Shown in pieces: positions 1 through 6,718 of a stretch of DNA of 6,812 nt. The position numbers and the translations under genes are program-made. Source of the stretch: Candidatus Cryptobacteroides faecihippi (GTDB taxonomy: Bacteria; Bacteroidota; Bacteroidia; Bacteroidales; UBA932); the NCBI GenBank assembly GCA_018066065.1, contig JAGHSC010000081.1:1-6812 (forward strand), in the 5' to 3' direction. Under the pieces are notes generated by a model. It did no database searches and was not told where the DNA came from. It saw only the letters and a program-made list of their open reading frames with translations. Numbering within the stretch: the first letter of the stretch is position 1; every line of letters starts with the position of its first letter.

Positions 1-414
1 GTACTCCCTCTTGTTGGCATCCATGTACACGATGTCGTAGGGACCTTCAAGGGTCTCCAGGGTCTTCCTCGCATCGCCGATGTGGAGGGTGATCCTGTCC
101 TCGGTCCCCGCTCTTCTCCATCCTTCGCGGATGAGGTCCTCGAGCTCGTCGTTTATCTCGAGCGTGTCCACCATGCCTCCTTCATCAAGACCGTAGGCAA
201 AGCACGTCGCTGAATATCCAGTGAAGGTGCCTATCTCAAGCACTCTTCGTGCTCCGGCAATCCTCGTGAGCATGGTGAGGAACCTGCCCTGGACCGCTCC
301 GGAGAGCATCCTTGGGTAGTTCGTGTGGATGTGAGTCTGCTTTTCAAGCCAGTCCAGAGCCTCTGTCTGGGCTGTGGAGTGACTTCTGAGGTAAAGTTCT
401 TCTGCGCTTTCCAT
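1..414 (-). CDS. Class I SAM-dependent O-methyltransferase (family 3, COMT-like), 3' end missing
   Basis: This gene encodes a cytoplasmic SAM-dependent methyltransferase of the catechol/caffeoyl-CoA O-methyltransferase type, which moves a methyl group from SAM to a hydroxyl, usually with help from a divalent metal. The first 138 residues are present; family members have about 210-220, so roughly a third lies beyond base 1. Visible motifs are the glycine-rich SAM loop LEIGTFTGYS (59-68), the acidic end of strand 2 in DTLEIN (Glu86, ribose contact), HIGDA (111-115, adenine side) and YDIVYMDANKREY (126-138), where Asp132 is the expected metal ligand. The ATG follows the fucosidase TAA after one base, which fixes the start and implies co-translation. 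The physiological substrate of bacteroidal members is not known to me. Family assignment is firm; substrate is open. Confidence 0.9.
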   Translation of the reverse strand, partial: MESAEELYLRSHSTAQTEALDWLEKQTHIHTNYPRMLSGAVQGRFLTMLTRIAGARRVLEIGTFTGYSATCFAYGLDEGGMVDTLEINDELEDLIREGWRRAGTEDRITLHIGDARKTLETLEGPYDIVYMDANKREY

Positions 415-415
415 C

Positions 416-1873
416 TTAGTTCTTGATTGTGTCGAGGAAGAGTCCGAAACCGTTGAGGACCGGGCAGGCCTTCGAGTCGTCGATGCCGATCCTGATGGCC
501 TTCGCCGTCACCTTCTCAGTGAGAAGGATCCTCTTGTAGCCGATCGTAGTGCCTTCGCCTATCCTGGTCCAGCTTCCATCCTCACCCTGGGCCTCCACGC
601 TGAAAGCCTTGACTCTCTGGCCTAGCGGGATGTATTCCTGAAGCATGACCCTGTTGAATGTCTTCATGCCGTCGAGCTCGATGGTGAGGGATGCCCTGCA
701 GGTTCCGTCAGGTGCTGCCCAGTAGGTGTCGTAGCTGCCGTCGAGCACGTTTGCGGCCTTGAATCTGCGGCCCCTCACGGCTGACGCCTTGGCCTTGGCG
801 CCCTTGGACAGGTCTTCCCTGAAGATCTCGTCGAGAGCGGCCTTGAACTCCATGAGCCTTGCCGAGTCGGCTGGGTGGATCTGGCCTGTCGTGTCCGGCG
901 GGACATTCAGGAGGAGGAGAGAGTTGCGTCCCACACTGGAGTAGTAGATGTCGAGAAGGTGGTCGAGTGTCTTGACCTTGTCGTTCTCGCTTTCCCTCCA
1001 GAACCAGCCCGGCCGGATGGAGACGTCTGTCTCTGCCGGTACCCAGCATTCGCCCCAGACATTGCCTGCGGTCAGGGTGTCCCTGCAAGGGGCGTCGGAA
1101 CCCGGGCCAAACCCTTCCGTGTCGAGGGTGCTCCAGCTGGTCTCTCCGGCGATTCCCTTTTCATTGCCGACCCATCTGCATCCCGGGCCTATGTCGCTGA
1201 ACATGATCGCCTCGGGGTGGATCGAAAGCACGGCCTCGTGGAAGCGCTTCCAGTCATAGACCTGGCGCTTGCCGTTGGGACCTTCGCCGTTGGCTCCGTC
1301 GAACCACTGCTCGAAGATGTCACCGTACCTGCCGTGGGCGTCTTCAAGAGTCTTCACGTAGACGTCGTTGTAGGCAGGGGAGCCGTAGGTCGGGTCGTTC
1401 CTGTCCCATGGGGAGATGTAGATTCCGAACTTGATCCCGTCTTCGGAGCAAGCCTCCGAGAGATCCTTGAGCACATCTCCCATGCCATCCCTCCACGGGC
1501 TCTGGGCCACTGTGTGGGTGCTGACCGGATTCGGCCAGAGGCAGAATCCGTCATGATGCTTTGCGGTGACGATCACACCCTTGAACCCTGCTGCCTTGGC
1601 GATCGATGTCCATTGCCTGCAGTCGAGGTCTGTCGGGTTGAAGATGTCCTCGGCCTCATTGCCGAGACCCCATTCCCTTCCGGTGAACGTGTTCGGCCCG
1701 AAGTGGAAGAACATGTTCATCTCCATCTTCTGCCATTCGACCTGCTGCGGGCTTGGAGTCGCCCCTACGGGGTCAGGTGCCTTCGATGTGCCTCCTGAGC
1801 AGCTGATGGCCAATGACCCGAGGGTCGCAAGTGATGCGAGTGTGATTCTGTTCATATTCAGAGGTTTGATCAT
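416..1873 (-). CDS. GH29 alpha-L-fucosidase, putative lipoprotein, with C-terminal F5/8 type C domain
   Basis: This exo-glycosidase is predicted to release alpha-linked L-fucose from glycans with retention of configuration, acting in the periplasm or at the cell surface. The product is 485 aa. Residues 1-24 form a signal peptide (hydrophobic ITLASLATLGSLAIS) followed by Cys25, a likely lipidation site. The GH29 TIM barrel spans about 45-350 and shows HFGPNTF (57-63), KHHDGF (105-110) and QWFDGANGEGPNGKRQ. Asp192 in that last motif is the expected nucleophile. Glu238 in RWVGNEKG sits where subfamily GH29-B has its acid/base, which would favour alpha-1,3/1,4-linked fucose (inference). Residues about 358-482 look like an F5/8 type C (discoidin, CBM32-like) sugar-binding fold. 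I chose the ATG at 1873 because it follows the M16 stop by one base; the ATG at 1855 (479 aa) is equally possible. The in-frame start at 1921 would put a basic, Ser-rich tail inside M16 and is unlikely. Confidence 0.93.
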   Translation of the reverse strand: MIKPLNMNRITLASLATLGSLAISCSGGTSKAPDPVGATPSPQQVEWQKMEMNMFFHFGPNTFTGREWGLGNEAEDIFNPTDLDCRQWTSIAKAAGFKGVIVTAKHHDGFCLWPNPVSTHTVAQSPWRDGMGDVLKDLSEACSEDGIKFGIYISPWDRNDPTYGSPAYNDVYVKTLEDAHGRYGDIFEQWFDGANGEGPNGKRQVYDWKRFHEAVLSIHPEAIMFSDIGPGCRWVGNEKGIAGETSWSTLDTEGFGPGSDAPCRDTLTAGNVWGECWVPAETDVSIRPGWFWRESENDKVKTLDHLLDIYYSSVGRNSLLLLNVPPDTTGQIHPADSARLMEFKAALDEIFREDLSKGAKAKASAVRGRRFKAANVLDGSYDTYWAAPDGTCRASLTIELDGMKTFNRVMLQEYIPLGQRVKAFSVEAQGEDGSWTRIGEGTTIGYKRILLTEKVTAKAIRIGIDDSKACPVLNGFGLFLDTIKN

Positions 1874-1874
1874 T

Positions 1875-3104
1875 CTAGAGGAAGATGAGGGAGGAGACCT
1901 TTTCCGGGTTGAGGATCTCACGCGCGATCTCCTGGATCTGCTGTGCGCTGACGGCCTCGATGGCCTTGATGTTCTGGCCGTCGGTCGGTATGGTCCCGAA
2001 GGACAGGAGGCTCTTGCTCATCGAGAGGCACTGGGTCTCTCCGTTGTCGGAACTGATGGCAAGCTGTCCAAGCAGCTGCTTCTTGGCTGCCTTCAGCCTG
2101 GATTCGGACATCGGCTCGTCCTGAAGCTTTCCGATGACTTTCCAGACTGCCTTGATGCATTTGTCCAGGTTGTTCCGCTCGCATCCCAGGCTGATTGCAA
2201 GGATTCCGGACTCGGTGTACTGTGTGTAGGAGGCTTCGACTCCGTAGACCCATCCGTTGCGCTCCCTCAGCAGGTCGTTCAGCATCGAATTGGATGCCGG
2301 TCCGCCGAGGATGTTGCTGAACAGGATGGTGGAGAACCTCTTTTCGGCACCGTAGATCGATGGTGCCATGTTCCCCAGCACGGCGTTGACTTCATGGTTT
2401 CTCTTCTCGACGGTCCTGTTGAATGCCGGTGCCGGAACGAATGGTATGATGGCCCTCTCGATGCTCGGTACGGCAGGCGTGGTGAAGTAGCGGTCGATGA
2501 GCTTGAGGACCGCTTCCTCCATCTTCCTCTCGTCGATGTCGGCAACGATGGCAAGGGCCATGTTGCCCGGGGTGAACATCTCTGCGACGAACTGTCTCAG
2601 CTCCTTGGAGGTTATCTTCCTGACACTGGCTGCTGTCCCAAGGATCGACCGTCCAAGGGGATGCCCTTCGAAGAGTGCCTCCTCGAACTTGTCGTAGACG
2701 TCGTCCGCCGGGGCATCCTTGTAGGAGTTGATCTCGTCGATGACCACTCCTCTCTCAACTTCTATCTCTTCCTCCGGGAATGTCGGGCAGGTGGCAATCT
2801 CGAGAAGAAGCCCGGCGGCCTTGCCGAGGTCTTCCTTGAGGACTGTCGAGTGAAGCACGATCTCTTCCTTGGTGGTGAATGCATTGAGCTCTCCTCCAAG
2901 CCTGTCGAGATAGCCGTTGATCACTCTTGCACTCTTCCTTTCAGTTCCCTTGAAGAGGGTGTGTTCGGTGAAGTGGGCCAGACCGCTGTGCCTGTCCCCC
3001 TCGTCACGTGTCCCGCATCTTATGCTCAGTGAGCAGTAACCTACCGCATTCCCGCCTCTCTTGACGGCGTAGCGGAGTCCGCATCCTGCCTGTCCTGTAA
3101 TCAT
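1875..3104 (-). CDS. M16 family (insulinase/pitrilysin-like) zinc metallopeptidase
   Basis: This is a single-repeat M16B peptidase of 409 aa, the usual length for the bacterial processing-peptidase-like type that forms a clamshell from two subunits. The inverted zinc motif HxxEH is intact as HFTEH (His44, Glu47, His48). Glu124 in VVIDEI lies 76 residues after His48, where the third zinc ligand is expected, and Glu117 matches the conserved glutamate seven residues earlier. The peptidase half covers about 10-160 and the M16_C half about 163-345, with the R-x-G-W-V-Y-G strand at 282-288. No signal peptide is seen, so it should be cytoplasmic. Its ATG directly abuts the TAG of the upstream gene, and the purine-rich end of that gene (AGGAAGAAGAAGAAATAG before the ATG) may help recruit ribosomes. 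All catalytic residues are present, so it should be active; the substrate is unknown. Confidence 0.95.
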   Translation of the reverse strand: MITGQAGCGLRYAVKRGGNAVGYCSLSIRCGTRDEGDRHSGLAHFTEHTLFKGTERKSARVINGYLDRLGGELNAFTTKEEIVLHSTVLKEDLGKAAGLLLEIATCPTFPEEEIEVERGVVIDEINSYKDAPADDVYDKFEEALFEGHPLGRSILGTAASVRKITSKELRQFVAEMFTPGNMALAIVADIDERKMEEAVLKLIDRYFTTPAVPSIERAIIPFVPAPAFNRTVEKRNHEVNAVLGNMAPSIYGAEKRFSTILFSNILGGPASNSMLNDLLRERNGWVYGVEASYTQYTESGILAISLGCERNNLDKCIKAVWKVIGKLQDEPMSESRLKAAKKQLLGQLAISSDNGETQCLSMSKSLLSFGTIPTDGQNIKAIEAVSAQQIQEIAREILNPEKVSSLIFL

Positions 3105-3977
3105 CTATTTCTTCTTCTTCCTGACTTTGGAGATGGCCTTCATGTCGCTTGCGAGGAAGCCGGCTCCCTTCGAGGCACTGATCTTGTGCTTCTTGAAATA
3201 ATACAGCTCGTGTGTGTCTGCCCCGATCAGCATCTTGTAGCAGATCGAGCCATCCTTAGGCTCAGAAGGGGCGACGATGTAGCTGACCACTGCATTGTAG
3301 GTCCCGGCCTCGAAGATCTCGTCCACATCTTCCTCATCCTCCTCGATGATGATGTCCTCGTCGAGATTCTTCATCACGCTTGCATTGATCTGCGGCGAAA
3401 GGTCGTCCTTGCTGAAATGGATCCTCTTGTTCCAGATCTTCCCGAAGACCTTCGGGCTGACAGTGAATCCTCCGGAATAGGCTTTCAGTTCGGACTGGGT
3501 CATGCCGATGGCCTTGTCCTGGATCTGCCTGATGATGACAGGCAGCATCAGGAACTCCCTTCCGGTGGGCTCTTCGGATGCTCTGAGAGGGAAAGTCGCA
3601 AGCTCGATCATGTCATTGACCGACTTGTCTGCTCCTTCTCCTCCCTTGATGAGAGTGATCATGTCGATTCCCGGCTCCTTCTCCTTCCTGAACTGGCCCT
3701 TCACGACCATCAGGAAGTAGAATCCAGGGTTGGATTTCAGTGCCTCGAACTCTGCCATGCTGCAGAATTCGTATGGTGATACGTTCCAGCTGCCGCTGAT
3801 GCAGTCCTGGAGAACATCGTCAAGAAGTTCATCTCCGCTGAGGACGATCTTGGTCGTCCTGCTGGCGAAGTCCTTGATCTTTTCCTTCTTGGTGGTTATC
3901 TGTGCCTGACCGAACAAGTCGGTGGTCATGAGCAGTGCGGCAATGATGCCGGCAAGTGTACTGATTCTGATTTTCAT
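3105..3977 (-). CDS. Secreted protein of unknown function, first gene of the leftward cluster
   Basis: I do not recognise a characterised family; the sequence resembles uncharacterised conserved proteins of Bacteroidales. The product is 290 aa. Residues 1-25 form a Sec signal peptide (MKIRIS, then the hydrophobic run TLAGIIAALLM, cleavage probably near FGQA/Q), with no lipobox cysteine, so a soluble periplasmic location is likely. The mature part contains a motif-like stretch PYEFCSMAEFEALKSNP (68-84), then KGQFRKEKEPG (93-103), a strongly acidic segment around 206-221 (EEDEEDVDE) and a basic end (KVRKKKK). There are no transmembrane helices after the signal and no catalytic motif I can name. 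The start at 3977 is chosen because it gives a clean signal peptide; the longer in-frame start at 4040 would place the promoter palindrome inside the gene. The stop codon touches the M16 ATG, so a link to that peptidase is plausible but unproven. Confidence 0.85.
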   Translation of the reverse strand: MKIRISTLAGIIAALLMTTDLFGQAQITTKKEKIKDFASRTTKIVLSGDELLDDVLQDCISGSWNVSPYEFCSMAEFEALKSNPGFYFLMVVKGQFRKEKEPGIDMITLIKGGEGADKSVNDMIELATFPLRASEEPTGREFLMLPVIIRQIQDKAIGMTQSELKAYSGGFTVSPKVFGKIWNKRIHFSKDDLSPQINASVMKNLDEDIIIEEDEEDVDEIFEAGTYNAVVSYIVAPSEPKDGSICYKMLIGADTHELYYFKKHKISASKGAGFLASDMKAISKVRKKKK

Positions 3978-4015
3978 AGTGTCGTAAAAAGTTATGCTTG
4001 TGTTATGTCCTGTGA

Positions 4016-4023
4016 CAAATGTA
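4016..4023 (-). promoter_or_regulatory. Predicted -7 element for the leftward operon (TACATTTG)
   Basis: Read on the minus strand this is TACATTTG, an exact match to the Bacteroidetes -7 consensus TAnnTTTG. Transcription would start near 4005-4011, giving a leader of about 30 nt before the ATG at 3977. A good -33 TTTG is not visible at the usual 19-21 bp upstream, which weakens the call. Confidence 0.55.
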
Positions 4024-4035
4024 CGAAATATTATG

Positions 4036-4043
4036 TACATTTG
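4036..4043 (+). promoter_or_regulatory. Predicted -7 element for dnaX (TACATTTG)
   Basis: TACATTTG on the plus strand matches TAnnTTTG exactly. It ends six bases before the dnaX ATG at 4050, so the transcript would begin almost at the start codon and be leaderless or nearly so. No clear -33 TTTG is seen. A weaker alternative, TATGCTTG at 3993-4000 (one mismatch, with a T-run at 3971-3974), would leave a leader of roughly 44 nt. Confidence 0.4.
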
Positions 4044-4049
4044 TATGTT

Positions 4050-5885
4050 ATGCCAGAGTACATAGTATCAGCAAGGAAATATCGTCCGGATTCTTTCGAG
4101 ACACTCATCGGACAGGACAACATAGCCCAGACCCTGAAGAACTCCATCATCAGGGGCAAGCTGGCGCATGCCTACCTCTTCTGCGGACCGCGAGGAGTGG
4201 GAAAGACCACCACTGCACGAATATTCGCAAAGGCGATCAACTGCTCCAATCCGTCGGAGCAGATGGATCCGTGCGGAGAGTGTGAGTCATGCCTTTCCTT
4301 CCAGGAGGGCCGTTCCTACTGCATCCATGAGCTTGATGCTGCCTCCAACAATGGTGTGGAGGACATCAGGAACCTTATGGAGCAGGTGCAGATCCCTCCT
4401 CAGGTCGGCAAGTACAGCGTGTACATCATCGATGAGGTCCACATGCTTTCCCCAGCGGCGTTCAATGCCTTCCTCAAGACGCTTGAGGAACCGCCTGCAC
4501 ATGCTGTCTTCATCCTGGCGACGACGGAGAAGCACAAGATCCTGCCTACGATCCTGTCCCGCTGCCAGACGTATGACTTCAACAGGATCTCCGTTTCCGA
4601 CATTGTGCTCAACCTGCGCATGATCGCTGGCAAGGAGGGTGTCACCATCGATGACGAGTCCCTCCATGTCATCGCCCAGAAGGCCGATGGCGCGATGCGC
4701 GACGCATTGACCATATTCGATCAGACTGTTGCATTCTGTGGGTCGGATGTCAAGTACGAGGAAGTCCTGAGGAATCTCAATGTGCTTGACTATGACTACT
4801 GCTTCAACCTTGTCGAGTCGTTCCTCGCCGGGGATTATGGTTCCGCTCTCCTGAAGTTTGACGAGATCCTTTCGAAGGGCTTCAATGCCCTTCACTTCTG
4901 TGCTTCGCTGAGCACTCATTTCAGGAACCTCATGGTCGCCAGGAACGGTGGCCTGGATGTCCTTCTCGAGCTGCCGGATTCCCTGAAGAGAAAGTACGCC
5001 GAGCAGGCTTCGAGGTGCTCCCTGAAGTTCCTCTATGACGCTCTCACTGCGACCACGGCATGCGAGTCCGGCTACAGGCTTGCCGTCAATCCGCGCCTTC
5101 ACATCGAATTCACTCTGATGAAGCTCAGCTTCCTCAGCAATGCTCCTGCCGCTGCTCCTGCTGCTGCCCCTGCGTCTGCAGCCGCTCCGAAACCGACTCC
5201 AGTCCAGGCTCCTGCAGCACCGGCATCAGCCCCAGCAGCCCCTGTCCAGACTCCTGCAGTTCCGATTCAGGCTCCTGTTGCTCCGTCTCCGGCATCGCCT
5301 GCTGCACCTGTGCCAGCACCAGCACCTGCCACTGCACCTGCAGCACCTGTGGAAGCCGAGGCGTCAGAGACTTCCGGTACAAAGCCGGGCACGCCGTCAC
5401 CGAGGGCTAGAAAGAAGCCGGTGAGGACTTCCGCATCCTTGTCGCTCAGCTCGATCATGGGTGAAGGGGAAACCGAGAAGACTGTCGTCAAGGCCGCTGT
5501 CCAGTCGGATGAGCTTCCAGATGATGATGCCGTTGTTGCTGCATGGGCAAAGGTCCCTGAGGTCTATGCCCAGAGCCCGAGGCTTGCGAGCACTCTGAAG
5601 AACGCTTCAATCAGCATCGAGGTGAACGAAGGCTACAAGGAAGTTACTTTCAAGGTCAGCAACGAGTCCCAGGAGAAATGGATCAGGGAAAACAAGCTGC
5701 ATGACATCGAAGGCAGCCTTCAGAAGAAAGTAGGCTCGTCGAAGGTCAGGCTCTTTGTCGGTGTCGTCCCTCTGGAGGATGCCGAGATCCAGCCTTACAC
5801 AGATCAGGAGAAGGCGACGGCTCTCATGGAGAAGAATGAGGCTGTCAAGAATTTCGTGATGGACTTCGGGCTGGAAACCAAGTAG
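4050..5885 (+). CDS. dnaX: DNA polymerase III subunit tau/gamma (clamp-loader ATPase)
   Basis: DnaX is the ATPase of the clamp loader that opens the sliding clamp and places it on primed DNA at the replication fork. The product is 611 aa. The AAA+ module shows Walker A GPRGVGKTT (46-54), a zinc site formed by Cys65, Cys75, Cys78 and Cys81, Walker B YIIDEVHML (125-133), the ATTEKHKI sensor-1 segment (157-164), the SRC motif (170-172) and a sensor-2-like GAMRDAL (214-220). Domain III runs to about 362. A Pro/Ala-rich linker (about 364-435) leads to a C-terminal domain (about 490-611). The start MPEYIVSARKYRP matches the family N-terminus; the longer in-frame start at 4005 adds a Cys-containing tail and crosses the palindrome, so I rejected it. 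I see no A-AAA-AAG-type slippery heptamer, so a frameshifted short gamma form is not evident. lptB follows after 35 bp on the same strand. Confidence 0.97.
   Translation: MPEYIVSARKYRPDSFETLIGQDNIAQTLKNSIIRGKLAHAYLFCGPRGVGKTTTARIFAKAINCSNPSEQMDPCGECESCLSFQEGRSYCIHELDAASNNGVEDIRNLMEQVQIPPQVGKYSVYIIDEVHMLSPAAFNAFLKTLEEPPAHAVFILATTEKHKILPTILSRCQTYDFNRISVSDIVLNLRMIAGKEGVTIDDESLHVIAQKADGAMRDALTIFDQTVAFCGSDVKYEEVLRNLNVLDYDYCFNLVESFLAGDYGSALLKFDEILSKGFNALHFCASLSTHFRNLMVARNGGLDVLLELPDSLKRKYAEQASRCSLKFLYDALTATTACESGYRLAVNPRLHIEFTLMKLSFLSNAPAAAPAAAPASAAAPKPTPVQAPAAPASAPAAPVQTPAVPIQAPVAPSPASPAAPVPAPAPATAPAAPVEAEASETSGTKPGTPSPRARKKPVRTSASLSLSSIMGEGETEKTVVKAAVQSDELPDDDAVVAAWAKVPEVYAQSPRLASTLKNASISIEVNEGYKEVTFKVSNESQEKWIRENKLHDIEGSLQKKVGSSKVRLFVGVVPLEDAEIQPYTDQEKATALMEKNEAVKNFVMDFGLETK
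5139..5354 (+). repeat. Low-complexity Pro/Ala-coding repeat inside dnaX
   Basis: This in-frame stretch encodes about 70 residues made mainly of Pro and Ala, with irregular units such as PVQAPAAP, PVQTPAVP and PIQAPVAP. At the DNA level the words GCTCCTG, CAGGCTCCTG and GCACCTG recur. It forms the flexible tether between the ATPase core and the C-terminal domain of DnaX. Such linkers vary in length between relatives, and slippage within the repeat is a likely cause. Confidence 0.85.
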
Positions 5886-5920
5886 AACAGGATTATTATT
5901 GAACAACCATTCAGATACAT

Positions 5921-6718
5921 ATGAAACTTCATTGCGAGAATCTTGTCAAGAAATACGGCATCAGGACAGTCGTCAAGGGTGTCTCCATGGAAATCAATCA
6001 GGGAGAGATCGTTGGCTTCCTCGGACCTAATGGAGCAGGAAAGACAACCAGTTTCTACATGATCACCGGCCAGATCATCCCGAATGGCGGCCGTGTCTTC
6101 CTTGATGACGAGGACATCACTGACCTTCCGATGTACAAGAGGGCGCAGAAGGGTGTCGGCTATCTTCCTCAGGAGGCTTCCGTCTTCAGGAAGATGTCTG
6201 TCGAGGACAACATCATGTCTGTCATGGAGATTGCCGGTATGCCTAAGGAAGTGAGGCAGGAAAGGCTTGAAAGCCTTATCGATGAGTTCAATCTCTCAAA
6301 GGTCCGCAAGAGTCTCGGAATCCAGCTTTCCGGAGGAGAGAGACGTCGCTGCGAGATTGCGAGAGCCCTTGCCATCGACCCTAAGTTCATCCTTCTTGAC
6401 GAGCCTTTCGCCGGTGTCGACCCGATTGCCGTCGAGGACATCCAGTACATCATTGCCAAGCTCAAGTACAAGGACATCGGAGTGATCATCACCGACCACA
6501 ATGTGGGTGAAACCCTTGCCATTACCGACCGAGCCTATCTTCTCTACGAAGGTTCCATCCTTCAGACCGGCACGCCTGAGTCCCTTGCATCCGATGAGGA
6601 GGTCCGCACCAAGTATCTCGGTTCCGGTTTTGTCCTTAAGAAGTCCGTCTCCGTAGAGCGCGCCAAGGCTGATTTCGCAGCTCAGCAGCGAGCCGCATCT
6701 TCAGAAAGCGACACGTAG
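5921..6718 (+). CDS. lptB: LPS export ABC transporter ATP-binding protein
   Basis: LptB is the cytoplasmic ATPase that powers extraction of lipopolysaccharide from the inner membrane by LptFG and its transfer across the Lpt bridge. The 265-aa product has a complete nucleotide-binding domain: Walker A GPNGAGKTT (35-43), Q-loop Gln84 in YLPQEASVFRKMSV, signature LSGGERRRCEIARALA (136-151), Walker B FILLDEPFAGVDP (156-168) and the H-loop His193 in ITDHNVGET. YLPQEASVFRKMSV, LSGGERRR and FAGVDPIAV are characteristic of LptB rather than of other ABC ATPases. It is slightly longer than the E. coli protein (241 aa), with an extra C-terminal tail of about 25 residues (SVERAKADFAAQQ onward). No Shine-Dalgarno is seen; the 35-bp gap after dnaX is AT-rich, as usual in Bacteroidetes, and suggests co-transcription. 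Confidence 0.95.
   Translation: MKLHCENLVKKYGIRTVVKGVSMEINQGEIVGFLGPNGAGKTTSFYMITGQIIPNGGRVFLDDEDITDLPMYKRAQKGVGYLPQEASVFRKMSVEDNIMSVMEIAGMPKEVRQERLESLIDEFNLSKVRKSLGIQLSGGERRRCEIARALAIDPKFILLDEPFAGVDPIAVEDIQYIIAKLKYKDIGVIITDHNVGETLAITDRAYLLYEGSILQTGTPESLASDEEVRTKYLGSGFVLKKSVSVERAKADFAAQQRAASSESDT

Larger units (their letters stand above)
4015..4044. promoter_or_regulatory. Perfect 10-bp inverted repeat in the divergent promoter region
   Basis: The arms ACAAATGTAC (4015-4024) and GTACATTTGT (4035-4044) are exact reverse complements separated by a 10-bp AT-rich spacer (GAAATATTAT). Arm centres are 20 bp apart, about two helical turns, so both half-sites face the same side of the DNA, as expected for a dimeric regulator. 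Each arm also contains an exact TAnnTTTG element, so the symmetry could arise simply from two back-to-back promoters. Operator function is inference; the repeat itself is directly visible. Confidence 0.7.

Noticed and set aside
875..1798. 307-codon open frame on the plus strand opposite the fucosidase
   Set aside because: It is the antisense shadow of the GH29 coding sequence, with no protein-like motifs.
1..1873. Fucosidase and O-methyltransferase as a joint pathway for methylated fucose
   Set aside because: The methyltransferase is of the COMT type, which acts mainly on catechol-like compounds, and it is cytoplasmic while the glycosidase is exported. Adjacency alone does not support a shared pathway.
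1566..3032. 488-codon open frame on the plus strand opposite the M16 peptidase and the start of the fucosidase
   Set aside because: It lies antisense to two genes with intact catalytic motifs, has no recognisable domain and no start context. Long antisense frames are expected from the codon bias here.
5060..5424. Several short frames rich in Cys/Ser, Leu/Gln or Gln/Glu across the dnaX linker
   Set aside because: They are alternative readings of the Pro/Ala-coding repeat; their odd composition comes from the repeated GCTCCTG and GCACCTG words.
5405..5425. A-rich GAAAGAAG run in dnaX as a possible programmed frameshift site
   Set aside because: It does not fit the slippery X-XXY-YYZ pattern in frame, and I see no stop in a shifted frame paired with a stimulatory stem-loop.
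5894..5901. TATTATTG before lptB as a separate promoter
   Set aside because: It has one mismatch to TAnnTTTG and no -33 TTTG at the right distance. Read-through from dnaX is the simpler explanation.
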